A stretch of DNA of 64,000 bases. It comes from Butyrivibrio sp. M55. Lineage in GTDB: Bacteria > Bacillota > Clostridia > Lachnospirales > Lachnospiraceae. The translations under genes and the position numbers were made by a program. Of this stretch, positions 31,959-41,200 are shown in pieces. Location: contig NZ_FPCD01000009.1 of assembly GCF_900116865.1 (NCBI RefSeq), positions 62,001-126,000 on the forward strand, read 5' to 3'. Numbering within the stretch: position 1 is the stretch's first letter; the number at the start of each line of letters is the position of its first letter. The notes beneath the pieces were generated by a model that saw only the letters and a program-made list of their open reading frames with translations, made no database searches and was not told the origin of the DNA.

Positions 31959-33515
31959 ATGAAGTATGCAGTGACAAGCGATGAGATGAAAAGATATGAC
32001 AGAAATACTTCGGAGGTCTTCGGAGTGAGCACTGAGATTTTGATGGAAAGAGCGTCTCTTTGCGTTGCTGATGAGATTGAAAAACATATTTCTTCCAAAA
32101 ACGCAGACAGAAAGTACACGGCGCTTGTTTTTGCCGGAGTCGGAAATAACGGCGGAGACGGTGTTTGTACCGCGAGGCTTTTGAAGCAAAGGGGTATAAG
32201 AGTAAAGCTTGTTGTTGTCGGTGATATGACTAAGTGCAGCGATCTGTGCCTGAAGCAACTTAAGATCGCGGCAAATTACGGAATCAATGCTGACACTTTT
32301 TCCAATATAAGAGACAACAAAAGCCCTGCTGAATGGGATATCATAGTAGATGCATTGTTTGGTATAGGGATTTCCAGAAACATTACGGGAAGTTATGCCG
32401 AGGTTATCGACTATATCAATGATTGCAAAAAAGACAGAGGAGACGATCTTTTTGTTGTATCTGTCGACATTCCTTCGGGAATAAATGCTGATGACGGAAG
32501 AATCTGTTCTCTTTGTGTAAAAGCTGATGAAACTGTTACGTTTAACTGCGTAAAACTGGGACATATTCTGTATCCCGGATGCGAATATACAGGCAAGCTT
32601 GTTGTCGGTGATGCCGGAATTACAAAAGAAAGCTTTTGCGGAAACACTCCGGAATATTTCTTTTATGATGAGAAAGTTACAGCTCTTTTGCCCGAGAGAA
32701 AAAAGTATTCAAACAAGGGAACGAACGGAAAAATCCTTATAATTGCTGGCTCGAAGGAAATAAGCGGAGCATGTGCGCTTAGCGCGGGAGCGTGTCTTAA
32801 GGCCGGGGCAGGGATGGTAAAGGTGTTTACGGCTTTTGAAAATGCGGAAGTTATTAAGACTGTTATTCCCGAAGCTCTTATTGATACATATGAGGACTAT
32901 GAGCCAGTTTCGGAGAAGCTTGAGGATGCGATGAACTGGTCGACGGCAGCGGTTGTGGGCCCCGGAATCGGTATGACCGGTAGGGGCGCTGAGATCCTTA
33001 AGGTCGTTCTTTCAAGATATGACAAGAACCTTGTTGTTGATGCGGACGGACTTAATCTTATTGCAGCCGATAAGGAGCTTAGGCGCCTTGCAAGCGACTT
33101 TGGAAGAAACGGCAAAAAGCTTATCCTTACGCCTCATCTTGCTGAATTTGCAAGACTTTTTGGAAGGGACATTAAGGAGTGTAAGAGGAATATTCTCTTT
33201 TACCCAAAAGAACTTGCCAAAGAACTTCATTGTACGGTCATATGTAAGGATGCACGAAGCGTTGTTAGTGACAGTAACGAAAAAAAGATTTATATTAATA
33301 TAAGCGGAAATGACGGCATGGCAACCGCAGGAAGCGGAGATGTGCTTTCGGGCGTACTTGGAGCTCTTGTGGGAACGGGACTTAGTTCTTTTGAATGCGC
33401 CTGCATAGGAGCGTATCTGCACGGAGCTGCGGGCGATCTGGCGGCTGCGCGTCACGGAAAGCTTTCGATGGTTGCTTCCGATATAGTGGATGAACTTGAA
33501 AATATTTTGAATTAA
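31959..33515 (+). CDS. nnr: Bifunctional NAD(P)HX epimerase/dehydratase
   Basis: A 518-residue fusion. The N-terminal YjeF_N/epimerase domain (about 1-215) has MKYAVTSDEMKRYD, VFAGVGNNGGDGVCTARLL and VSVDIPSGINADDG. The C-terminal ADP-dependent dehydratase (carbohydrate-kinase fold, about 230-518) has KGTNGKILIIAGSKEISGA, VVGPGIG, VVDADGLN, LTPHLAEFARL and the catalytic GNDGMATAGSGDVLSG. It repairs hydrated NADH and NADPH. GGGGAGA precedes the start. The alanine racemase gene begins 3 bp after its stop, a linkage common in Firmicutes. Confidence 0.96.
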   Translation: MKYAVTSDEMKRYDRNTSEVFGVSTEILMERASLCVADEIEKHISSKNADRKYTALVFAGVGNNGGDGVCTARLLKQRGIRVKLVVVGDMTKCSDLCLKQLKIAANYGINADTFSNIRDNKSPAEWDIIVDALFGIGISRNITGSYAEVIDYINDCKKDRGDDLFVVSVDIPSGINADDGRICSLCVKADETVTFNCVKLGHILYPGCEYTGKLVVGDAGITKESFCGNTPEYFFYDEKVTALLPERKKYSNKGTNGKILIIAGSKEISGACALSAGACLKAGAGMVKVFTAFENAEVIKTVIPEALIDTYEDYEPVSEKLEDAMNWSTAAVVGPGIGMTGRGAEILKVVLSRYDKNLVVDADGLNLIAADKELRRLASDFGRNGKKLILTPHLAEFARLFGRDIKECKRNILFYPKELAKELHCTVICKDARSVVSDSNEKKIYINISGNDGMATAGSGDVLSGVLGALVGTGLSSFECACIGAYLHGAAGDLAAARHGKLSMVASDIVDELENILN

Positions 33516-33517
33516 AG

Positions 33518-34690
33518 ATGGATGGAATGGAAATGTATGATGAGAATTCAAGGGTCTGCGCAAGAGTAGACCTTGGTGCAATAGAATATAATCTTGAAGC
33601 GATGAAGAACAATATCCCGGACGGAGTCAGGATCATGGCTGTAATCAAGACCGATGCGTACGGACACGGCGCTTTGAGAATTGCCAATTTTTTGGAAAAT
33701 AAAGATTATATCTGGGGATATGCGACTGCGACGGCAGAAGAGGCGTTTGACCTTAGAGAGAACGGAATCAAAAAGCCAATACTGGTACTTGGTTACACAT
33801 TCCCTTATGCATATGAGAAAATGCTTTCTTTGGGAATAAGGCCCGCGGTATTTAGGGAAGATATGTTAAAAGAGCTCGGAGACTGCGCAGAAAGACTTAT
33901 GAAGTCGGGCGTAATTAAGAATCCTGCTCCGATACACATCGCTGTTGATACCGGAATGTCAAGAATCGGAATCCGTCATGACAAGAGCGGAGAAGAGTTT
34001 GTCAAAAAAGCATTTGGAGTAAGCAGCATTGAGGTTGAAGGTATATTTACCCACTTTGCAAGAGCCGATGAGAAGGATTTATCTAACGTAAAAGAAAGAG
34101 AACAGATCTTTGCTGAGTTTGTAAAGAGCGCAGAGGCTGCCGTAGGTAAAAAGATACCGATCCATCACTGTGCAAATTCCGCAAGTATTATTGCGGTTCC
34201 CGAATCTTCCATGGATATGGTAAGAGCGGGCGTTACGATCTACGGAATGTGGCCTTCGGATGAAGTTGCGAAGGATATTATAGACCTTAAGCCGGCTATG
34301 GAACTTGTAAGCCATATAGTAATGATAAAGGATGTTCCCGAGGGAACACCCGTAAGCTACGGCGGAACCTTTGTTACCGACAGCGCGACGCGTATTGCCA
34401 CAATACCTGTCGGATACGGAGACGGATATCCGAGAAGCCTTTCAAATAAGGGCTATGTTCTTATAAAAGGGCATCGCGCAAATATTCTCGGAAGAGTGTG
34501 CATGGATCAGTTCATGGTCGATGTAACGGATATTCCGGATGCAAAAGAGGGAGACGAGGTTGTTCTTCTCGGAAAAGATCCTGTTTCCGGTGAAGAGATC
34601 TCGGCTGAGATGCTTGGAAACTTAAGCGGACGCTTTAATTATGAGCTTACCTGCGATATTAACCACAGAGTTCCCAGAGTATATATTTAA
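33518..34690 (+). CDS. alr: Alanine racemase
   Basis: A 390-residue PLP enzyme that makes D-alanine for peptidoglycan. The PLP lysine is in MAVIKTDAYGHGA (about residue 44), MSRIGIR and FTHFARADE follow, and the catalytic tyrosine lies in VSYGGTFVT (about 283), with VGYGDGYPRSL and RVCMDQFMVDVT after it. Three possible ATG starts are close together (33518, 33527, 33533). The third has the best upstream purine run (GGATGGA), so the true protein may be five residues shorter. Coupling to the nnr gene is tight. A strong terminator follows. Confidence 0.96.
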   Translation: MDGMEMYDENSRVCARVDLGAIEYNLEAMKNNIPDGVRIMAVIKTDAYGHGALRIANFLENKDYIWGYATATAEEAFDLRENGIKKPILVLGYTFPYAYEKMLSLGIRPAVFREDMLKELGDCAERLMKSGVIKNPAPIHIAVDTGMSRIGIRHDKSGEEFVKKAFGVSSIEVEGIFTHFARADEKDLSNVKEREQIFAEFVKSAEAAVGKKIPIHHCANSASIIAVPESSMDMVRAGVTIYGMWPSDEVAKDIIDLKPAMELVSHIVMIKDVPEGTPVSYGGTFVTDSATRIATIPVGYGDGYPRSLSNKGYVLIKGHRANILGRVCMDQFMVDVTDIPDAKEGDEVVLLGKDPVSGEEISAEMLGNLSGRFNYELTCDINHRVPRVYI

Positions 34691-34718
34691 GCATGCATTA
34701 AAAAATATTTTTTGTTCA

Positions 34719-34746
34719 GAGAGCCCTTTTTACGGCTCTCTTTTTT
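34719..34746 (+). terminator. Intrinsic terminator after alr
   Basis: GAGAGCC (34719-34725) and GGCTCTC (34734-34740), then TTTTTTC. Confidence 0.88.
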
Positions 34747-34809
34747 CTTTATCAAAAAGGCGGACACTCGACATAGGTACGTATTTCGTATAAAATTTTC
34801 ATAGAAGTT

Positions 34810-35997
34810 TTGCAAGGGAGTTTATTTATGATATCTATTCTGACTACAGCAGCCAATGCGATATTGGGTCTTGCCATAACCGCGCTTAAGGCTTTTTTAT
34901 CCATGCTTACATGGTTTCTTAAGCTGTTTTTTGGCTTACTTAAATACCTGTATTGTGTGTTGCCCGTGACTGCTGTTGTGTTCTGCGGACTATATTGTCT
35001 TAATACATTTCTTTTACTTTCGGGGAGTGCCGGCCCCGATAAGATTTCCACGGATGCTTTATCAAACGAGAGAATTGAACAGACTGCACAGGATTTTTTG
35101 AAGATTGGAAATTCCGAAGTCGGATATTTTTACAATGAACTTGTGACCTGGTGGAAGGGCGAGATAGGCAAATATAAGGGAACATTTTCGTTCGTCATTT
35201 TGCTTGTTTTAAGCTTTGTTCTTCTGGCTCCCGTTGTCGGCGTTATCCTTGGGATAACCGTACTTTTTTCTTACGGAAAGATCCTGCTTTTTGCCGTTGC
35301 GGCCGATATGGCTTTTTATGTGGGATTTGCGGTGCTGGGAAAAGGCTTTATGAGCGTGATGCAGAACAGGTATTACAGACTGTTTCCCGATGCGGGTAAA
35401 AGACATTTTGCCAGAGAGTATGCGCAGTGGAAAAAAGAAAGAAATGCCGAAGCCGCTGAAAATGCGAATAACAGAAGAGAGCAGGAAGGCAGGAGTTTTT
35501 ATGATGACAGTGCCGACCGCTATCCTGACGATGACTGCATAATCCGCCGAAGAAGGCATGAGTATTACGATGAGAGAGCACGTTATGACCACGGATATGA
35601 TGAGAGGTATGACGATTCGCGATACGATGACGACGGATACGAAGACTCACGCTATGATGAGCCATATGACGATGCATACGGCGATGCAGATTATGCGGAT
35701 GATTATTCGGGGAATGAATATTATGAAGAAGAGTACCCTGAAGAAGACTATTATGAAGACGAATACTACGAAGAAGAGGAGGAAGATGAATCTTACGGTT
35801 ATGAAAGAGAACCTGCGGTAGCTGCGGCGGGTTCACAGACATTTGATTTCTTTGCCGGCTGTAAGAGCAGGGAGAGCGCAGAGCGAAAGTATAAAAGTCT
35901 TGTAAAACTCTACCATCCCGACAACATGGATGGCGATAACGGAGCATTACAGGAGATAAATGTACAGTATGATAAGGTGAAGAAGCATTTTAGCTAA
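34810..35997 (+). CDS. Membrane protein with C-terminal J-domain-like segment
   Basis: A 395-residue protein. The first ~70 residues hold two hydrophobic helices, and two or three more lie at about 115-185 (SFVILLVLSFVLLAPVVGVILG and KILLFAVAADMAFYVGFAV). A long Tyr/Asp/Glu/Arg-rich, probably disordered segment runs from about 215 to 335. The last ~55 residues (TFDFFAGCKSRESAERKYKSL) carry the J-domain HPD motif in LYHPDN (369-371), then a short helix. It may recruit DnaK to the membrane, though the J-domain is minimal and lies at the C-terminus. CAAGGGAG precedes the start. No partner gene is adjacent. Confidence 0.7.
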   Translation: MQGSLFMISILTTAANAILGLAITALKAFLSMLTWFLKLFFGLLKYLYCVLPVTAVVFCGLYCLNTFLLLSGSAGPDKISTDALSNERIEQTAQDFLKIGNSEVGYFYNELVTWWKGEIGKYKGTFSFVILLVLSFVLLAPVVGVILGITVLFSYGKILLFAVAADMAFYVGFAVLGKGFMSVMQNRYYRLFPDAGKRHFAREYAQWKKERNAEAAENANNRREQEGRSFYDDSADRYPDDDCIIRRRRHEYYDERARYDHGYDERYDDSRYDDDGYEDSRYDEPYDDAYGDADYADDYSGNEYYEEEYPEEDYYEDEYYEEEEEDESYGYEREPAVAAAGSQTFDFFAGCKSRESAERKYKSLVKLYHPDNMDGDNGALQEINVQYDKVKKHFS

Positions 35998-36098
35998 TAT
36001 TGTCGGAATTATATATAGTACATTATGCTAAAATGTGGTATATTTTAATTTGAGGTTTTAGGTTTATTTTAATCAATCGCGTATCAGGAGGGCTGATT

Positions 36099-37460
36099 AT
36101 GGACGAAGGCTTGCCTTCTGCCAGTTTTCTTTTACTCGCGGCTGTTCTTATAGCAGATATCTTCGTTTTCGGATTTGATGCAGCGATAACCCGCGTCAAA
36201 GAAGAGGATGTTGAAAAGAAAAGTCGGGAGAACAAAGATAAAGTTGCTTCGGGACTTCTTAATATCATGAAGAGCCCCGAGAAACATATAAGAGCCATGA
36301 ATGTTTTTGCGGCAGCAGTGAACATGGTTCTCGGAGGATTTGTTACAAGAGATATCGGACGGTATATCGCATATGTTTTGGACCTTAGTGAATCCTTTAT
36401 TGCGACCCGTTTTACATATTGTTTGACCGGTGCGGTTATATTGCTTCTTACAATGAGCTTTGGCGTAAGGATACCTGAGCGCCTTGCTGTCAGATGTCCC
36501 GAAAAATGGGCGGTGGCATGCTATTATCCGGTGGCGTTTATGAGATTTCTGGTGACTCCTTTTGTTGTAGTTATCAGAGCAATCTCCGGAACGGTCTTGT
36601 ATCTTTTTGGCGTAAGGGGAGATGAGAATCTCACCGATGTAACCACGGAAGGAATCATCTCGATGGTTTCGGAAGGCCAGGAACAGGGCGTTCTTCAGGA
36701 AACAGAGGCTGATATGATATCCAATATTTTTGAGTTTTCCGACAAAGAAGCTCAGGATATTATGACTAACAGAAACGCCATGGTTGCCATTGATGCAAAT
36801 ATGACTCTTAAAGAAGCTGTTGGATTTATGATGGATACCAACAATTCCAGATTCCCGGTTTACCTTGACGATATCGATCATATAATCGGCATCATGCATA
36901 TACGTGATGCAATGAAGAAGTTGTCCGAGGAAAAAGAAAAGGATCTTCCGATCAGGAAGATAAAAGGACTTCTTCGCCAGCCCAAGTTTGTTCCGGAGAC
37001 CCGGAATATTGATTCTCTTTTCCATAATATGCAATCGTCCAAAACGCAGATGGTTGTGGTCATTGATGAATATGGTCAGACTGCGGGACTTGTTTCCATG
37101 GAGGACATTCTTGAAGAAATTGTCGGAAATATCATGGATGAATATGACGAAGATGAGAATTTCATTAAACCAACCAAGAACAGGGATGAGTTTATTGTAG
37201 AGGGCACAGCGCCTATCGAGGCACTTGAAAAGAAATTTGAGATGTCTTTCGGTGAGTCGGAGTTTGAGACTTTGAACGGATTTCTTATATCAAAGCTCGA
37301 CAGAATACCGGAGGAAGACGACGAATTCAGCGTCGAAGTGGATGGCTATAGTTTCACGATTCTTTCCGTTGGAAATCATATGGTACAGAGCGTACTTATG
37401 AAAAAACTTCCAAAAGAAGAGGAAGCAGAAAGCGTGAAAGATTCGGAATTAGCAAAATAG
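36099..37460 (+). CDS. CNNM/CBS-domain membrane protein (HlyC/CorC family)
   Basis: A 453-residue protein with three modules: a DUF21/CNNM transmembrane domain (about 1-190, four hydrophobic segments), a tandem CBS pair (about 210-345; QDIMTNRNAMVAIDANMT and VVIDEYGQTAGLVSMEDILEEIVG), and the C-terminal CorC_HlyC domain (about 360-440). Family members export magnesium or other cations with nucleotide control; the old haemolysin label is historical. AGGAGGG sits 7 bp before the ATG. It is 30 bp upstream of yebC with no terminator between. Confidence 0.92.
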   Translation: MDEGLPSASFLLLAAVLIADIFVFGFDAAITRVKEEDVEKKSRENKDKVASGLLNIMKSPEKHIRAMNVFAAAVNMVLGGFVTRDIGRYIAYVLDLSESFIATRFTYCLTGAVILLLTMSFGVRIPERLAVRCPEKWAVACYYPVAFMRFLVTPFVVVIRAISGTVLYLFGVRGDENLTDVTTEGIISMVSEGQEQGVLQETEADMISNIFEFSDKEAQDIMTNRNAMVAIDANMTLKEAVGFMMDTNNSRFPVYLDDIDHIIGIMHIRDAMKKLSEEKEKDLPIRKIKGLLRQPKFVPETRNIDSLFHNMQSSKTQMVVVIDEYGQTAGLVSMEDILEEIVGNIMDEYDEDENFIKPTKNRDEFIVEGTAPIEALEKKFEMSFGESEFETLNGFLISKLDRIPEEDDEFSVEVDGYSFTILSVGNHMVQSVLMKKLPKEEEAESVKDSELAK

Positions 37461-37490
37461 TTTATATATGAGTAATGAAAGGAATTTTAT

Positions 37491-38228
37491 ATGTCAGGAC
37501 ATTCAAAATTTGCTAACATCAAGCACAAGAAAGAAAAGAATGATGCGGCAAAGGGTAAAATTTTTACTATTATCGGTAGAGAAATAGCGGTTGCCGTTAA
37601 GGAGGGAGGTCCGGATCCGTCAAACAACTTCAAGCTTGCAACGGTCATTGCAAAGGCAAAAGCAAACAACATGCCTAACGATACGATTGAAAGAGGTATC
37701 AAGAAAGCTTCCGGTGCAGAAGGCGGAGTTGACTACAAGAGCATCACATACGAAGGATACGGCCCCGGCGGAACAGCCATTATTGTTGAGGCGCTCACAG
37801 ACAACCAGAACAGAACAGCAGCTAACGTAAAGAGTGCATTTACAAAGGGAAACGGAAATGTCGGTACTCCCGGATGCGTATCTTATATGTTTGATAATAA
37901 GGGACAGATCCTTATCGACAAGGAAGAATGCAAGATGTCTTCAGACGATCTCATGATGCTTGTTCTCGATGCGGGAGCAGATGATTTCAACGAAGAGGAA
38001 GACAGCTATGAGGTACTTACAACTCCTGAGAATTTCCAGGCTGTTGTAGAAGCTCTCAGCAAAGAAAATATCGAGACAGCATCAGCGGAAGTAACAATGA
38101 TTCCTCAGAATTATGTATCTGTTACAGATCCCGATACTGTTAAGTATCTTCAGAGAATACTCGATCTTCTTGATGAAGATGACGATGTTCAGGCTGTATA
38201 TCACAACTGGGAAGAGCCTGAAGAATAA
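37491..38228 (+). CDS. yebC: YebC/PmpR family regulator
   Basis: A 245-residue protein with the full signature: MSGHSKFANIKHKKEKNDAAKG at the N-terminus, NNMPNDTIERGIKKASG, YEGYGPGGTAIIVEALTDN (about 84-102), and an acidic C-terminal domain. The TACO1/YebC family is named as a transcription regulator, and recent work links members to relief of ribosome stalling on proline stretches. The standard length and spacing leave little doubt. Start: AAAGGAA upstream. Confidence 0.97.
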   Translation: MSGHSKFANIKHKKEKNDAAKGKIFTIIGREIAVAVKEGGPDPSNNFKLATVIAKAKANNMPNDTIERGIKKASGAEGGVDYKSITYEGYGPGGTAIIVEALTDNQNRTAANVKSAFTKGNGNVGTPGCVSYMFDNKGQILIDKEECKMSSDDLMMLVLDAGADDFNEEEDSYEVLTTPENFQAVVEALSKENIETASAEVTMIPQNYVSVTDPDTVKYLQRILDLLDEDDDVQAVYHNWEEPEE

Positions 38229-38270
38229 TTAAAGATTATGATGGGAATAAAATGAGGGGAGTCCTAAAGA

Positions 38271-41200
38271 ATGAAACTGAGACGAAAAATACCGACATTG
38301 TGCATATGGCTTTTATTCATACTCTTTAATGCGGTGATGGTTGGTTGTTCAGGCTATTTTTTAGGGCTTTTTCCTGCCTCAAACAGACTTGGATTCACAT
38401 TAATCTTTTCCACATTGGGAATTATCTGGACTAACGCGGTCGCGTTACTGGCCGGTAAGGTGTTCGACAGCGTCAAATTGTACAGATATACTCACAAAAA
38501 AGGTTTTGAGATTTTTTATAAAGTCGCCGTTGCCTGCCTCATTATTGCTGCATTTGTTTACAGATACAGGACTATTGCGGTGGGTGACCCGATATTTACG
38601 GGAAATACGTCTTTACTTGACAATGCAATAGTTGGATCCGACAGCGTTTCATACGAACAGGATCTTTTGTCTATTACTTATTCCAAACTTCTTGGATTCT
38701 TTATGATCTTTACCGGAAATATGTCAGAGACCGTGTATGTTTATGAAGCGTTTCTTGCGTGTGTTTTCATAATGTTCACAGGTTCTGCGGTAAAACTTCT
38801 TTTAGGGCCGATAGCATCTATTGTTTACATTGGTTATGTATCTTTTATGCCCGCATTTCTTAAGACATTTGCAGATAAAGAGCTCAACACGGACAGAATC
38901 TTTTATGTTATGTTCGGTATCGAGATTTACGTTGTAATACGTTATCTGAAGCAGATATATACCGTGGAATGTAAGGGACCGGCATTTATGATACTGTTCT
39001 TCCTGGTGGGAGTGACGGTTGGATTTATGGGTTATGTCGATGCCGGAACTTTTGTTGCGGTTTTCCCTTTACTTATCTCAGTATTGTTCATGGCGGAAGG
39101 AAGTCTTGCGAATGGCGGAAAGAGTCTGCTGGTCGTGCTTGGAGGAACGCTTTTTACCTTCCTTATCATGATGATACAGGAAGCCGGTATCGGACATGTA
39201 GGTGTTGTATTTTCGAAATGGATGTCATATTATTTCCATGAAGTGGGAGCTATTAAACCTTTCTTTATTTATTCGGAGAATAAGCTTGCATACCTTATCA
39301 CGGTTGTTATAATGTCAGCTGTTTTTGCCGGATACTTAAGAAGTAAAGACGCAGATAATATAATCCCATGGCTTTTTGGAATGATCTTTCTCTTTTTGAT
39401 GCAGCCAAGTCTTGGTGAGACAAGGATGATCTCTCAGTATGTAGTAACCGTATACTATGGCTTTATTCTTGCGTGTGTTGCCATGCTTGTTTCTCAGGGA
39501 CCCAAAAAGGAGACCGATATCGTCGAGGAAGAGGAAGAAGAGGAAGAATCAGATCCCGAGAACAACTATGCATATAAGAAAGCCTCTGAGATGAGCGGCT
39601 TCGGAAATCATGGTGACAATTCTCTTGCTGCCCGCAATCGTCGTGCTACCGACCGAAGAGAAGGATTTATGACCGGCGAACTTATGGGCGAGGGAGAAAT
39701 CATGGACAGAGGCGGAGCTTATGAAAAAGAGCTTCGTGAGAAAAAGCGCCGTGAAAGAGAAGAACGCGCAAGAGAACGTCGTGAACGCCGTGAGCAGCTT
39801 GCCAGAGAAAGAGGAATGCGCTTACAGGAAGAGCGCGAAGAACGCGAAAGAGAGCGTGAGCAGGCAGAGCGCGAGGACGATCAGCGTACACAGCAGATTG
39901 ATGTGGAAGAAGTTCGTGAAAGAGAACTTGCTGAAAAAGAAGCCGTTGAAGAACGTGCAAAAGAGCTTCTCGAGCAGGAAGATGACAAAGAACGTCGTGA
40001 ACAGGAAGAGCTTCAGGAAGAAGAAGCTCGTGAATTGGAGCGCCGTGACATAGAAGAACGTGCGAAGATCCTTCGTGAGAGAGCAAAGCAGGGTAAATTC
40101 AGACGAGACATGGATGTTGCCGAAGATGAAGAACCCGAGCAGGAAGATCTTGAACAGGCTGAGCGCGAAGATGCAGAACGCGAAGAGCAGGAAAGACTCG
40201 AGCGCGAGCAGGCAGAACGTGAGGAACAGGAAAGACTTGAGCGTGAGCAGGCAGAACGTGAGGAACAGGAAAGACTTGAGCGTGAGCAGGCAGAACGCGA
40301 AGAGCAGGAAAGACTTGAGCGTGAGCAGGCAGAACGTGAGGAACAGGAAAGACTTGAGCGTGAGCAGGCAGAACGCGAAGAGCAGGAAAGACTTGAGCGC
40401 GAGCAGGCAGAACGCGAAGAGCAGGAAAGACTCGAGCGCGAGCAGGCAGAACGCGAGGAGCAGGAAAGACTTCAGCGTGAGCAGGAAGAGCGCGAAGAGC
40501 GTGAAAGAATTCTCCGTGAACAGGAGGAACTTGTCAGAAAGCGCCGCGAACAGGAAGAGCAAGACAGAATCAGACGTGAACAGGAAGAGCGCGAAGAACG
40601 TGAAAGAATTCTTCGTGAGCAGGAAGAACTCGAAAGACAGCGTCGCGAGCAGGCTGAACGAGAAGAACAGGAAAGATTACAGCGCGAGCAGGAAGAGCGC
40701 GAAGAACAGGAAAGACTTGCGCGTGAGCAGGCAGAACGCGAGGAACAGGAAAGACAGCAGCGTGAGCAGGCAGAACGTATGGAGCAGGAAAAGCTTCAGC
40801 GTGAACAGGCAGAGCGCGAAGAACAGGAAAGACTTCAGCGTGAACAAGCAGTACGTGAAAGAATCCTTCGTGAGCAGGAGGCAAGAGCCAGAATGCTCCA
40901 CGAACGTGCAGCGCTTGCTCGTATTCAGCGAGAGCAAGAAGCGCAGGAGGAACAGGAAAGATTGGCACTTGAACAGGGAACACGTGAAAAGATATTACGT
41001 GATCGAAAAGAAAGAGAAAGATTACAACGTGAACAGGAAGCTCTCGAGAGAGTTATGCGTGAGCAGGAAGAGAGCATAAGGCGTCAGCGTGAACAGGAGA
41101 ATCAGGAAGAACAGGCAAGAGTTCAGCGTGAACAGGAAGCACGTATCAGATTGCAGCGTGCAAGAATGCTTCGTGAGCAGGCGGAACGCGAGCGACTTCT

